Assembly (NCBI RefSeq): GCF_000439375.1
Contig: NZ_ATMI01000042.1
Location: forward strand, 1 to 41,186
Source: Tatumella saanichensis
Lineage (GTDB): Bacteria > Pseudomonadota > Gammaproteobacteria > Enterobacterales > Enterobacteriaceae
Direction of reading: 5' to 3'
Length of the DNA stretch: 41,186 nucleotides
Of this stretch, positions 17,294 through 26,398 are shown piece by piece. Made by a program: the position numbers and the translations under genes. Within the stretch, counting starts at the first letter, position 1, and every line of letters starts with the position of its first letter. The notes under the pieces are model-generated. The model did not search any database, was not told the DNA's origin, and was given only the letters and a program-made list of their open reading frames with translations.

Positions 17294-18705
17294 ATTACGA
17301 CCTTATTATCAAAAATGCGGAGATCATTACTGCGGCTGACCGCTACCATGGAGATATCGCCGTAAAAGAGGGCAAGATCCTGGCAATCGGTCAGGATTTA
17401 GTGGGCGACGGGGCTGAGCAGATTATTGATGCTGCGGGGCGCTGGGTCACACCGGGTGGGGTCGATGCTCATTGTCATCTGGACCAGCCTTCCACCGATG
17501 GGTCTGTCGGTGCCGATGACTTTTTTACCGGTACACGTTCAGCGGTATGTGGCGGCACCACTACCGTGATCCCGTTTGCCATGCAGTTCAAAGGACAGTC
17601 TTTGGCGGAAGCGGTCGCGGACTATCATAAGAGAGCCGGAGATAAGGCCTGCATCGATTACAGCTTTCATGTGATTATCACCGATGCGACGCCTGAAGTG
17701 GTTGCTGAAATTCCGGAAATGGTCGCCAAAGGGTATACCTCCTTTAAAATTTATATGACCTATGAAGCGATGAAGTTATCAGACTCACATATCTTGGATG
17801 TTCTGGAGGCGACCCGAGAATGTGGAGCCATGGCGATGATCCATGCGGAAAATGATGACTGTATTACTTGGCTGACTAAACGACTGAAGGCAGAAGGTAA
17901 GACCTCGCCGCGCTACCATGCTCGCGCCCATTCGGTGATTGGTGAGCGCGAAGCGACCCACCGTGCTATCTCACTGGCGGAATTAGTGGATGTACCGGTG
18001 TTAATTGTACACGTGTCCAGCCGAGCAGCTATTGAGCAGATTTACCTAGCTCGGGGCGAAGGCGTAAACATTTTCTCTGAAACCTGCCCTCAATACCTGT
18101 TTTTAACCGCGGAAGATCTGGGAATTGATGATGACTTTCACGGGGCGAAATGTATCTGTAGCCCACCCCCACGGGATGCCAAAAGCCAGCAGGCGGTCTG
18201 GACAGCGTTGGCTAACGGAACCTTTAGTATCTTCTCCTCTGACCATTGTCCGTTCAATTATGACGAAACCGGTAAGCTACTCCATGGGGAAGGGGCATCT
18301 TTTGATAAAGTACCAAATGGTATTGCCGGCCTTGAAACACGGTTACCGTTGCTGATGAGTGAAGGGGTGCGAAAAAAACGTATCAGTCCTGAGCGTTTTG
18401 TCGATCTCACCTCTACTCAGCCAGCCCGTCTCTATGGGTTATATCCGCAAAAAGGGACCATCAGCGTCGGGGCTGATGCCGATCTGGTTATTTGGGACTT
18501 TAGCGAGACAAAGGTCATTCGTAATGAAGATCTGCACAGTGCTGCCGATTTTACCCCGTATGAAGGGATGTCGCTGAATGCTTGGCCTGCGATAACACTG
18601 AGTCACGGTAAGGTACTATGGCAGGATGGTGTGTTTAATAGCGATAGCGGCAAAGGTAACTTTCTCCGCGCTAAAGCCCCTTTTCCGGTGCCTACCGCAG
18701 AATAA
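17290..18705 (+). CDS. hydA: D-hydantoinase/dihydropyrimidinase
   Basis: The 471-residue cyclic amidohydrolase has all metal-centre marks: the HxH pair in VDAHCHLDQP, carboxylated Lys in SFKIYMTYE, His in MIHAEND, His in LIVHVSSRA, and Asp in SSDHCPFNY. The family opens the ring of hydantoins or dihydropyrimidines to N-carbamoyl amino acids in the cytoplasm. In this cluster the product could feed the M20 amidohydrolase and then the oxidase, but this order is inferred. Pyrimidine degradation is less likely because no dihydropyrimidine dehydrogenase or beta-ureidopropionase gene is adjacent. Translation is coupled to the permease gene by a 4-bp overlap. Confidence 0.92.
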   Translation: MNYDLIIKNAEIITAADRYHGDIAVKEGKILAIGQDLVGDGAEQIIDAAGRWVTPGGVDAHCHLDQPSTDGSVGADDFFTGTRSAVCGGTTTVIPFAMQFKGQSLAEAVADYHKRAGDKACIDYSFHVIITDATPEVVAEIPEMVAKGYTSFKIYMTYEAMKLSDSHILDVLEATRECGAMAMIHAENDDCITWLTKRLKAEGKTSPRYHARAHSVIGEREATHRAISLAELVDVPVLIVHVSSRAAIEQIYLARGEGVNIFSETCPQYLFLTAEDLGIDDDFHGAKCICSPPPRDAKSQQAVWTALANGTFSIFSSDHCPFNYDETGKLLHGEGASFDKVPNGIAGLETRLPLLMSEGVRKKRISPERFVDLTSTQPARLYGLYPQKGTISVGADADLVIWDFSETKVIRNEDLHSAADFTPYEGMSLNAWPAITLSHGKVLWQDGVFNSDSGKGNFLRAKAPFPVPTAE

Positions 18706-18774
18706 TTCGCTAAAATAAGAATGTTTTAACTGCGCGGACACCTTACGCTAATGACTAATTATCAGGATCATGCC

Positions 18775-19431
18775 ATGGCTGCAATTATGGCGGCCAGGCC
18801 GCTGTATATGAAATCAGCCAGTTTGTCAGATCAGGTTTATACGCTGCTTAAGGAATTGATCCTCGAACGAAAAATTCCTGAAAGCAGTGAAATGTCTGAA
18901 TCTAAACTGGCTGAAGAGCTACAGGTTTCGCGGACACCGATGCGCGAAGCATTAGTCAGGCTGGCAGGGGAAAATTTACTGGTTAGGCGTGGCGCACGCT
19001 CTTATGCAGTACGGTCGGTCGATATTAAAGAATATCTGGATACCATGGCGTTACGTGAGTTACTGGAAGCTGAAGCCGTCACCAAAGCGATTGACCGAAT
19101 CAGCCCAGATACCCTGCAACAGATGATAGACGAGTTGCAGGAACTGATGGTCGGTGAACATGAAGAAAATCTTTTCTGGCGTTTTGATGAGAGGCTTCAT
19201 AGCACTATTGCGGAATCGACGGGAAATCTAGTACTGGCGCGTATTCTTGAGGGGCTAAGGATTAATGTCCGGCTTTTCCGGTTACACAGCCCGTTACATC
19301 GTCAGCAGGAAAATCATTCCGAGCATATGGATCTGCTGGTGGCAATGCTGGAAAAGAACAGTGAGCGTAGCGTGGTATCGATTCGCACACATATTCAGAA
19401 TCTGCGTAACAATGTAATCAGTTCTTTGTAA
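18775..19431 (+). CDS. GntR family transcriptional regulator (FadR/FCD type)
   Basis: This protein has an N-terminal winged helix (SLSDQVYTLLKELILERKI, MSESKLAEELQVSRTPMREAL) and an all-helical FCD ligand domain. The FCD metal/ligand positions appear in ALRELLEAEAV, FDERLHSTIAESTGN and EHMDLLVAML. Such regulators usually repress a nearby catabolic operon until the substrate or a product binds. The likely target is the GTATAC palindrome at 14712-14760. The ATG at 18775 has AGGA seven bases upstream; the in-frame ATG at 18751 would give 226 residues and is an alternative. It follows hydA by about 70 bp on the same strand. Confidence 0.9.
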   Translation: MAAIMAARPLYMKSASLSDQVYTLLKELILERKIPESSEMSESKLAEELQVSRTPMREALVRLAGENLLVRRGARSYAVRSVDIKEYLDTMALRELLEAEAVTKAIDRISPDTLQQMIDELQELMVGEHEENLFWRFDERLHSTIAESTGNLVLARILEGLRINVRLFRLHSPLHRQQENHSEHMDLLVAMLEKNSERSVVSIRTHIQNLRNNVISSL

Positions 19432-19435
19432 GAAA

Positions 19436-19470
19436 ATGGCAGTCGCTCAGTCGGCTGCCATGTTTAACTA
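19436..19470. terminator. Stem-loop terminator between converging genes
   Basis: ATGGCAG (19436-19442) pairs with CTGCCAT (19455-19461), with A residues before and GTTT after. It lies between the GntR gene and otnK, which converge, and may stop transcription from both sides. The T tract is short. Confidence 0.5.
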
Positions 19471-20739
19471 CTCCGCCAGCGCTTTCAGTGCCCGTGAGAA
19501 GAAATCCTCTTCGCCGAAGTTTCCGGATTTTAACGCCAGACCTATCGTTTCCTCGCCGCGTTTGGCTTGTAGAGCAGGGACACCGGTACTGATTTCTGCG
19601 CCGATAACCACGGAATCCAGCTTCAGACCGCTGACAATTGCTCCTGAGGTTTCCCCTCCGCCGACCACCAGTCGTCGTACACCGGCTGCCACCAGTTGCG
19701 GGGCCAGACTTGCAAAGAACTGCTCAATCGCCTGCGAGACCTTTTCACGGCCATACTTTTTCTGTAGCTGGCTGACACGTTGTGGATCGCCAGAAGTGTA
19801 GATCAGCGGTGCCTGCTGCTGGTGATCTGCCACAAAGCTTAGCAGTGCCTGGCTATCAACCTCGCCACGGATAATCTGCTCAGCATCCAATTCATGGACG
19901 GCAAACTGTTGGCGATGATAGGCAATCTGTTTCAGGGTGGTGCGGGAACAGCTGCCGACGAGTACCACGCCATCGCCTTTAACGCTGAATTCAGGGGCGG
20001 CTTCACCACTTGCTTCGCCACGGCGGATAAAGTTATGTGGCAGGCCGCGGGCAATGGCGGAACCGCCGGTGACAAGCTTTGCCTCGGCACAGGCACTGGC
20101 AATCTTGAGCAAGTCTTCATCATTGATGGCATCAGTGACCACCAGACAGGTCTTTTGGTCGGCAAGAGCCTGTAACTGTTGCTTGATCGCTTCGCTGCCT
20201 TGTTGTACTTGCTGCCACGCAATAAAGCCGGGGGCATGCTGTGATTGTTCCGCCAGCACGCGACGGATATCTGGGTCTTTCATTGGTGTCAGCGGGTGGT
20301 TCTCCATCCCCGAGGCGTTGAGCAGTTGGTCAGCGACAAATAGATGCCCCTGGTAGAGGGTCCGCTTCATCGCGGGAAAGGCTGGGCAGACGACCACACC
20401 AGCAGTAGAGAGATGCTCTGCTAAGGCTTCGGCCACTGGGCCGATATTGCCCTCGGCAGTGGAATCAAAGGTGGAGCAGTATTTAAAGACAATCTGCTGG
20501 CAGCCTTGTGCCAGTAACCAGTCACAGGCGTGTAAGGACTGAGTTACTGCCTCAGCTACGGGCAGAGAGCGACTTTTTAAGGCAATCACCCCGGCTCCAA
20601 TGGTCGGGTCTGCGGAGTGATCCGGTACGCCGATGTACAGCGCTGTTTTCAGCCCACCTTCTTCAGGCAGCCCTTTTGCCAAGGTGACACCAATGTCACT
20701 GGCACCGGTAAAATCATCTGCTATGACACCTATTAACAT
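19468..20739 (-). CDS. otnK: Four-carbon acid sugar kinase (3-oxo-tetronate kinase type)
   Basis: The 423-residue kinase of the DUF1537/OtnK family begins MLIGVIADDFTGASDIG with the N-terminal substrate-binding signature. It has GSCSRTTLKQI and ends with the nucleotide-binding VVGGGETSGAIVSGL and GAEISTGVP. OtnK phosphorylates 3-oxo-tetronate at O4, and OtnC then decarboxylates the product. The start at 20739 is chosen because GGAG lies six bases before it; an upstream ATG at 20751 overlaps that ribosome site and would add four residues. It is the last gene of a leftward operon. Confidence 0.9.
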   Translation of the reverse strand: MLIGVIADDFTGASDIGVTLAKGLPEEGGLKTALYIGVPDHSADPTIGAGVIALKSRSLPVAEAVTQSLHACDWLLAQGCQQIVFKYCSTFDSTAEGNIGPVAEALAEHLSTAGVVVCPAFPAMKRTLYQGHLFVADQLLNASGMENHPLTPMKDPDIRRVLAEQSQHAPGFIAWQQVQQGSEAIKQQLQALADQKTCLVVTDAINDEDLLKIASACAEAKLVTGGSAIARGLPHNFIRRGEASGEAAPEFSVKGDGVVLVGSCSRTTLKQIAYHRQQFAVHELDAEQIIRGEVDSQALLSFVADHQQQAPLIYTSGDPQRVSQLQKKYGREKVSQAIEQFFASLAPQLVAAGVRRLVVGGGETSGAIVSGLKLDSVVIGAEISTGVPALQAKRGEETIGLALKSGNFGEEDFFSRALKALAE

Positions 20740-20811
20740 ATCAGGCTCCATGAAGTTTATGAGATAACGATCGTAGATTAAGAGGCAGGCTCAGCTGCCG
20801 GATGTCAGAGA

Positions 20812-21510
20812 TCAGTGGCGGCTTTCTAAACCGAACTTCTGATACGCTTCCGCTGCGCGGGCAGCGGTGACGATGTCAATGAGCTGGCGGCCGTGTTGTT
20901 TCCGTGGCGAGTGAGTAAAACAGGCTATCGAAAATGCCGTCACTTTTTGTAAGTCATCCGGTAGGTATCCACTGATCTCTACCCCCGGCACCACCAACAG
21001 CTCGCTGATTTGCTGGATGGCTAAATCAGCGTCTCCGGTGATCAGTTTCTCAGCGGTAAAACCTTCCGGGATCGGACAGGCTTTGGCATCGATTTCCTGC
21101 TCGATGCCTAGGGTTTTCAGGACGGATTTAAAGTGGATACCACTGGCTCCGCCGATTGAGTAGCAGATAGACCTGCCATTGCGCAGGGTCTCGATCAGTT
21201 TTTGCCGATCAGAGGTATCCGGCGCAGGCTCTCCCTTTTTAACCGCAAAGCCGATACGTGATATCACCAGTGGCTGACGAGTGGCTGGGTCGATGATCCC
21301 TTGGGCCTCCAATTCATCCATCGCCGGATCGGTAACAATCACCACATCACATTGCTGGCCGTTTTCGATGTTTTTCATTAATACGCTGGTTGGGGTCCAG
21401 TGCAGAGAGACATCTCCGTGCTGGCGACGGTAAATATCCAGTAGGCTGTCATCAAATGGCGAACGCACAACCAGAGCACTGTGGACAATCAGGGCATTTG
21501 ACTCGTTCAT
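20812..21510 (-). CDS. Cytoplasmic ModA/type 2 solute-binding-like protein
   Basis: The 232-residue protein has the type 2 periplasmic-binding fold of ModA-like proteins: ALIVHSALVVRSPFDDSL, CDVVIVTDPAMDELEAQGII, SRIGFAVKKGEPAPD and RSICYSIGGASGIHFKSVL. It has no signal peptide, and the ATG is well supported by AAGGAG seven bases upstream, so it is predicted to be cytoplasmic. It could be an intracellular ligand sensor or carrier, or an enzyme-like offshoot. It lies between otnK and the AEC carrier gene in the same operon, suggesting the ligand is a four-carbon acid or a phosphate ester; this is inference. Confidence 0.75.
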   Translation of the reverse strand: MNESNALIVHSALVVRSPFDDSLLDIYRRQHGDVSLHWTPTSVLMKNIENGQQCDVVIVTDPAMDELEAQGIIDPATRQPLVISRIGFAVKKGEPAPDTSDRQKLIETLRNGRSICYSIGGASGIHFKSVLKTLGIEQEIDAKACPIPEGFTAEKLITGDADLAIQQISELLVVPGVEISGYLPDDLQKVTAFSIACFTHSPRKQHGRQLIDIVTAARAAEAYQKFGLESRH

Positions 21511-21549
21511 AGCAAACTCCTTACTCGCTGTATTCAGGTTGACCGGGGC

Positions 21550-22470
21550 TTACAGTACCAGCCAGAGTGTCAGAGGAACCGTCACCACCGCCATCAAGGT
21601 ACTGAGCATAATGGCGAAGGCGGCTTTTTCAGGATGGACATCCAACGCCGAGGCGACGGCGGCAATATTGGCCGGCAGGGGATTACAGGCCAGCATCACC
21701 ATCACTACATACTCATAATGGGTCAGATGAAAGCGGCTAAAAATCAAAATAATTACCGCTGCATACAATCCCTGTTTCCAGATAATCGATAGGATGGCGA
21801 ACTTCCAATCCGGCACCAGCTTGTCAAACTTGGCCAGTGACATACCGATAATCATCATGCCAAGGGTGGTATAAGCACCAACAAAACTGTCCACGCCACC
21901 TTTCAGTACGCCGGGCAGGGCGAAGTGAAAGGATTTAAGGATCAACGCTAGGACTGCGGCATGCAGCGTCGGCATTTTTAGTACCCGCATAAGGCTGTTT
22001 TTTGCCGAATAGCGGCCACGGGCAGTCAGATAATAGGCCGCGGTAAACTCGTAAATACTGGAAGCAACTTTCGCGAAGACGATAATACTGATCGCCGCGG
22101 CACCATCTGCAGTCCCTCCTAATAAGCCAATCGCCAGCGGTAAGACAAAATAACCGACATTCCCTTGGCCCCCGGCGGCACCGAATAAATTGGCACGGTT
22201 ATCTTTCCATAATAGGCGGCCCACAAAATAAGCGAGCGCGGCAGCAATACAAGATACCACGTAAAAGACCACCGAATACATGACGTAACTTACCGATGCA
22301 GGTGAATTAAGAATTAATACAAAGCAGACAATCGGTGAAAATATATAAATAAGCAGATTGGCAATGTCTTTGGCATTGATACTGAGTTTTTTACTGGTAT
22401 ACCAACCCAGCATTGCCACCGCAATTAAATATGCCACCCGTGGCATAATGTCGTAGAAAGTCATATTCAT
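21550..22470 (-). CDS. AEC family transporter
   Basis: The 306-residue inner-membrane protein has about ten hydrophobic segments arranged as in the auxin efflux carrier family (for example VAYLIAVAMLGWYTSKKL, the GNVGYFVLPLAIGLLGG core, and a C-terminal LLACNPLPANIAAVASALDV). Bacterial members move malonate, malate and other carboxylates. In an OtnK/OtnC operon the likely cargo is a four-carbon sugar acid. The start has AGGGT upstream. It is 31 bp after otnC. Confidence 0.9.
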   Translation of the reverse strand: MNMTFYDIMPRVAYLIAVAMLGWYTSKKLSINAKDIANLLIYIFSPIVCFVLILNSPASVSYVMYSVVFYVVSCIAAALAYFVGRLLWKDNRANLFGAAGGQGNVGYFVLPLAIGLLGGTADGAAAISIIVFAKVASSIYEFTAAYYLTARGRYSAKNSLMRVLKMPTLHAAVLALILKSFHFALPGVLKGGVDSFVGAYTTLGMMIIGMSLAKFDKLVPDWKFAILSIIWKQGLYAAVIILIFSRFHLTHYEYVVMVMLACNPLPANIAAVASALDVHPEKAAFAIMLSTLMAVVTVPLTLWLVL

Positions 22471-22501
22471 TACCCTATAAGATTAGGAATAGAGAAGCGT
22501 T

Positions 22502-23140
22502 CTACCAGCGGCAATTAAAAGTAACCCTTAATTCATCAATACTGTCCTGTGACAGCGGGTGGATATTTTTTTCTGTTTTCAGCCATAGCTTGGCTGTTTC
22601 TTCTAATTCTTCGAGAATATAACTGGCGTGGGAGACGCTTCCCCCCCAGACTACCGGCCCAAGACGCTCCAACATGACGCCGCGTACCGAATTTGCTAGC
22701 TCAGCGACCTGGTTTGCTACCACCGCCGCCCCAGGACGCTGATAATGGATCAGCGGGATCTTGCCCACTTTCATCACCTGATAGGGGGTGATCGGTGGCA
22801 GTATCGCCTCTTCAGACCAGACACCTAACAGTGTCAGTAATACCAGCTCAGTAGAATGGGTATGCAGTACCGCCCCAGCGTTAGCGTTATTGCGGTAGAT
22901 ACCTTGATGCAGCAATAAGGTTTTTGAAGGCTTTAGCCCATTGACCCATTCCCCTTTGTGGTTAACTTTGGCAATCGCTGCTGGGTCAAGGGTACCTAAA
23001 CAGGCATCGGTCGGGGTAATTAGCCAGCCATCATCTAGGCGCGCGCTGATATTACCGGAGGACCCGACGGTATACCTCCGACGGAATAGGCTCTCGCCAA
23101 TCAGGCAGATCTCTTCACGGATATTATTTTCGTTTTTCAT
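22502..23140 (-). CDS. otnC: Class II aldolase/adducin family protein, OtnC-like, active site altered
   Basis: The 212-residue protein has the same length as E. coli OtnC (3-oxo-tetronate 4-phosphate decarboxylase) and resembles it throughout: GSSGNISARL, CLGTLDP, two zinc ligands in HTHST (His93, His95), ITPYQVMKVG, and EELEETAKLW. Two key positions differ from the family pattern. The acid after PSK is Thr74 (codon at 22919-22921), and the third zinc ligand, normally His in NHGP, is Leu160 in ERLGP (codon at 22661-22663). The reading frame is intact, so the protein is probably made but may have changed or lost activity. The start at 23140 has a strong GAGGAG. It overlaps the regulator gene by 17 bp. 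Confidence 0.82.
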   Translation of the reverse strand: MKNENNIREEICLIGESLFRRRYTVGSSGNISARLDDGWLITPTDACLGTLDPAAIAKVNHKGEWVNGLKPSKTLLLHQGIYRNNANAGAVLHTHSTELVLLTLLGVWSEEAILPPITPYQVMKVGKIPLIHYQRPGAAVVANQVAELANSVRGVMLERLGPVVWGGSVSHASYILEELEETAKLWLKTEKNIHPLSQDSIDELRVTFNCRW

Positions 23141-23936
23141 AATGACTCTCCTCACGGAAAATATCCACAAAGGTGATTTTAGGTGCATTAAGGGCCATTA
23201 AACTTTGCCTGCATTCTCCGGAAACGCTGTCAGTAATAATTTCATCTACGCCGTTCAGTGGGCAAACAGTATAAAACCCATACTTTCCGTATTTACTGCT
23301 ATCGGAGATCAGAATATTTTTATTGGCCAGCGAAATGACGGTCTGTTTTACCACCGCTTTGCCTTCATAGGGGGTGGAAATACCGTGGGTCATATCCCAG
23401 GAGCTGGCACTGATAAAGGCAAGGTCAATATTTAAGGCTTTAATAAAATTAGCGGCGCTTAATCCAACACAGGAATAATTTCGTTTATCCACTCGGCCCC
23501 CTACATGAAACAGATCAATCGCCGGGTTGGACATTAATAACTGAGTAATCGAAAAATCATTAGTCACTACAGTCAGATGAAAATTTGCTGGAATGGCTCG
23601 TGCAATTTCAAAGGTGGTAGTGCCAGCATCAAGATAAATAATGGTGCCTTCCGCGATACGCTGTAGGGCACATCTGCCGAGCTCTTTTTTCAGCTTATGG
23701 TTCAGGTAAGACTTGTCCTGATAGGGCAGTTCCTGATGTAGCAGCTCACAGAGTTTTATGCCGCCATTCACCCGCTGTACTTTACCTTCCTGCTCAAGGA
23801 TGCGTACGTCACGCCGAATAGTCATATGTGAGACGTTGATCAGCGCCGCCAGTGCATCATACTGTGCAACCCTGTTTTCGTGCACATAGCGGTAGATGTA
23901 ATCGCGACGTTCGTTTGCACTCAGTACCATAGCCAT
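23124..23936 (-). CDS. DeoR family transcriptional regulator
   Basis: The 270-residue regulator has an N-terminal helix-turn-helix (RRDYIYRYVHENRVAQYDALAALINVSHMTIRRDVRILEQEGKVQRVNGG). The DeoR sugar-phosphate sensing domain follows, with DAGTTTFEIARAI, VVTNDF, VGGRVDKR and ILISDSSKYGKYGF. Family members usually repress sugar catabolism operons and respond to phosphorylated intermediates. It is the first gene of the otn-type operon and overlaps otnC. The start is uncertain: 23936 is preferred for its match to the DeoR N terminus, while 23996 is a longer option. A candidate operator lies at 24107-24153. Confidence 0.88.
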   Translation of the reverse strand: MAMVLSANERRDYIYRYVHENRVAQYDALAALINVSHMTIRRDVRILEQEGKVQRVNGGIKLCELLHQELPYQDKSYLNHKLKKELGRCALQRIAEGTIIYLDAGTTTFEIARAIPANFHLTVVTNDFSITQLLMSNPAIDLFHVGGRVDKRNYSCVGLSAANFIKALNIDLAFISASSWDMTHGISTPYEGKAVVKQTVISLANKNILISDSSKYGKYGFYTVCPLNGVDEIITDSVSGECRQSLMALNAPKITFVDIFREESHYEKRK

Positions 23937-24240
23937 AATAAGCCCGTAGATGTCATATGTATGTTTCTTTAGTGTTAATAGTGTAGTGCGGTTCATTTAA
24001 CATTAAAAGTTGCTACCTCACAGTTCTGGTAATAGACAATACCGACAGATACATATTTAAGATTATGTTATTAAAGGATTTTTGTTGCTATTTAAGGTAG
24101 GGGTATTTTCACAAAAAAATGTGAAATTTCATCTCTTAACGTTTTTTGTGAAAGCGACGAGGGATTACGGAGGTAAAAACTATAAGTCAGACTTTGGATA
24201 AGAGCTGGCAGCCAGCTCAGCGTAATATGGCACAGCAAAA
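23937..24240. promoter_or_regulatory. Upstream region of the DeoR-otn operon with candidate operator
   Basis: This gap of about 300 bp holds no gene that I can support. It contains the palindrome TTTCACA-N6-TGTGAAA at 24107-24126 and a third half-site, TGTGAAA, at 24147-24153. The DeoR-type regulator made by the adjacent gene is the natural candidate to bind here. The promoter itself could not be fixed. Confidence 0.5.
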
Positions 24241-24270
24241 AAAAACCTCATCAGATGATGAGGTTTTTTA
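24235..24270. terminator. Terminator of the rpsU-dnaG-rpoD operon
   Basis: AACCTCATC (24244-24252) pairs with GATGAGGTT (24257-24265) around loop AGAT. An A run at 24236-24245 gives a U tract for minus-strand transcripts, and TTTTT follows on the plus strand. It can work in both directions and ends the rpoD transcript. Confidence 0.9.
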
Positions 24271-24288
24271 TATCAGGCTGAGAAACGA

Positions 24289-26133
24289 TTATTCGTCCAA
24301 GAAGCTACGCAGGACTTCTGAGCGGCTTGGGTGACGTAATTTACGCAGTGCTTTGGCTTCGATCTGACGGATACGCTCACGGGTAACGTCGAACTGTTTG
24401 CCCACTTCTTCCAGAGTATGGTCAGTGTTCATATCGATACCAAAACGCATACGCAGAACCTTGGCTTCACGGGCGGTCAGACCAGCCAGAACATCGTGGG
24501 TCGCAGAGCGCAGGCTTTCGGAGGTCGCAGAATCCAGCGGCAGCTCCAGCGTAGTATCTTCGATAAAATCGCCCAGATGTGAATCTTCGTCATCACCGAT
24601 TGGCGTCTCCATGGAGATCGGCTCTTTGGCGATTTTCAGCACCTTGCGAATTTTATCTTCCGGCATCAGCATACGTTCAGCCAGCTCTTCCGGTGACGGC
24701 TCACGTCCCATCTCCTGCAACATCTGACGCGAAATACGGTTCAGTTTGTTGATAGTCTCGATCATATGGACCGGGATACGGATGGTACGCGCTTGGTCAG
24801 CGATAGAACGGGTGATTGCCTGACGGATCCACCAGGTCGCATAGGTTGAGAATTTATAACCGCGACGGTATTCAAACTTATCGACGGCTTTCATCAGACC
24901 AATATTACCTTCTTGGATCAGATCCAGGAACTGCAGACCACGGTTGGTGTATTTCTTCGCAATCGAAATTACCAGACGCAGGTTAGCTTCAACCATTTCT
25001 TTCTTCGCACGGCGCGCTTTGGCTTCACCGATAGACATACGACGGTTGATATCTTTAACCTGCTCGATGGTCAGGCCAGTCTCTTCTTCGATCTGTGCCA
25101 GTTTCTGCAGACCACGATGCACATCATCTTCCACTTCAACCAGTTTTTCAGACCATGGCTTTTTCAGCGCCAGTGCGGCCTTGAACCAAGTATCATTGGT
25201 TTCGTTGCCGGTGAACAGGGTGATGAAGTTCTTCTTCGGCATTTTGCAGATTTCAACACACAGTTTCATGATGGTACGTTCCTGACCACGGACGCGGTCC
25301 ATCATTTCACGCATGTTGTTGACCAGGTAATCAAACTGTTTTGGCACTAAGCGGAACTGTTTGAACACCTCAGACAGATTTTGGATTTCTGCCATCGCAT
25401 CGGCGTGACTGCGACTTTTGCTCTTGATGACGGTACGGGTGACCTCGTACTGAGTACGTAACTCAGCAAACTTTTCACGGGCCAGTTCAGGATCGATAGA
25501 GTTATCATCGTCTGAGCTGTCGTCATCACCGTCTTCATCTTCGTCTTCGTCGTCATCACGGTCTTCTTGAGACAGCTCTGATCCCACGTGAGTGGCGGTC
25601 GGTGCCAGATCTTCTTCGGCATTTGGGTCAACAAACCCGGTGATGATATCGGAGAGACGGGCTTCTCCAGCTTCCACTTTATCGTACTGCTCAAGCAGAT
25701 AAGTGATCGCTTCCGGATATTCTGCTACTGAGCACTGAACCTGGTTAATACCGTCTTCAATACGTTTGGCAATGTCGATTTCGCCTTCACGGGTCAGCAG
25801 TTCCACAGTACCCATCTCACGCATATACATGCGTACTGGGTCTGTGGTGCGGCCAATTTCCGATTCTACGCTGGATAATACCTGCGCAGCAGCTTCAGCA
25901 GCATCTTCATCAGTATCCGAACTGTTTTCATTCAGCATCAGATCATCAGCATCAGGGGCTTCTTCTACCACCTGAATACCCATGTCGTTGATCATCTGAA
26001 TGATATCTTCAATCTGATCGGAGTCGACAATATCTTCCGGCAGATGGTCATTGACCTCAGCATAGGTCAGATAGCCTTGCTCCTTACCACGGGTGACAAG
26101 TAGCTTCAGCTGTGACTGCGGGTTTTGCTCCAT
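24289..26133 (-). CDS. rpoD: RNA polymerase sigma factor RpoD (sigma-70)
   Basis: The 614-residue housekeeping sigma factor is one residue longer than in E. coli. It has region 1.1 at the N terminus, an acidic stretch (about residues 190-215) in the non-conserved region, and region 2 with [20 protein letters not shown] for -10 recognition and melting. Region 4.2 has [22 protein letters not shown] for -35 recognition. It directs core RNA polymerase to most promoters. It is the last gene of the rpsU-dnaG-rpoD operon, 265 bp after dnaG. In that gap a TATAAT on the minus strand (26303-26308) may be an internal promoter. Confidence 0.99.
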   Translation of the reverse strand: MEQNPQSQLKLLVTRGKEQGYLTYAEVNDHLPEDIVDSDQIEDIIQMINDMGIQVVEEAPDADDLMLNENSSDTDEDAAEAAAQVLSSVESEIGRTTDPVRMYMREMGTVELLTREGEIDIAKRIEDGINQVQCSVAEYPEAITYLLEQYDKVEAGEARLSDIITGFVDPNAEEDLAPTATHVGSELSQEDRDDDEDEDEDGDDDSSDDDNSIDPELAREKFAELRTQYEVTRTVIKSKSRSHADAMAEIQNLSEVFKQFRLVPKQFDYLVNNMREMMDRVRGQERTIMKLCVEICKMPKKNFITLFTGNETNDTWFKAALALKKPWSEKLVEVEDDVHRGLQKLAQIEEETGLTIEQVKDINRRMSIGEAKARRAKKEMVEANLRLVISIAKKYTNRGLQFLDLIQEGNIGLMKAVDKFEYRRGYKFSTYATWWIRQAITRSIADQARTIRIPVHMIETINKLNRISRQMLQEMGREPSPEELAERMLMPEDKIRKVLKIAKEPISMETPIGDDEDSHLGDFIEDTTLELPLDSATSESLRSATHDVLAGLTAREAKVLRMRFGIDMNTDHTLEEVGKQFDVTRERIRQIEAKALRKLRHPSRSEVLRSFLDE

Positions 26134-26398
26134 AAGACGGTATCCACACTTCTGTTAATGAGATTGGTGTTGGCCGGGGCGAACCGGCAATAACAGTAAA
26201 GGCGTTCAATGGCTGCGGCCTTCATCGCAGCAATGGGCATCTGCCCTCAGTAATCGGCAATTAAGCCGCGAGTAATCTTTTTGTTTTCACCACAGGTTCA
26301 TTATAGAAGAACCTTGCAGAGTCTGTGATGGGTGGTGATTTTTTCAACAGATTTTTTCGTTAGCTCTGCAAAATATTTCATGGTTGTGACGTCGGACA

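Noticed and set aside
22502-23140. otnC-like gene as a pseudogene
   Set aside because: The frame, ribosome site and overall family length are intact; only two active-site positions are changed.
24400-25350. Several plus-strand frames across rpoD
   Set aside because: They are shadows of the highly expressed rpoD gene with no ribosome sites or family features.
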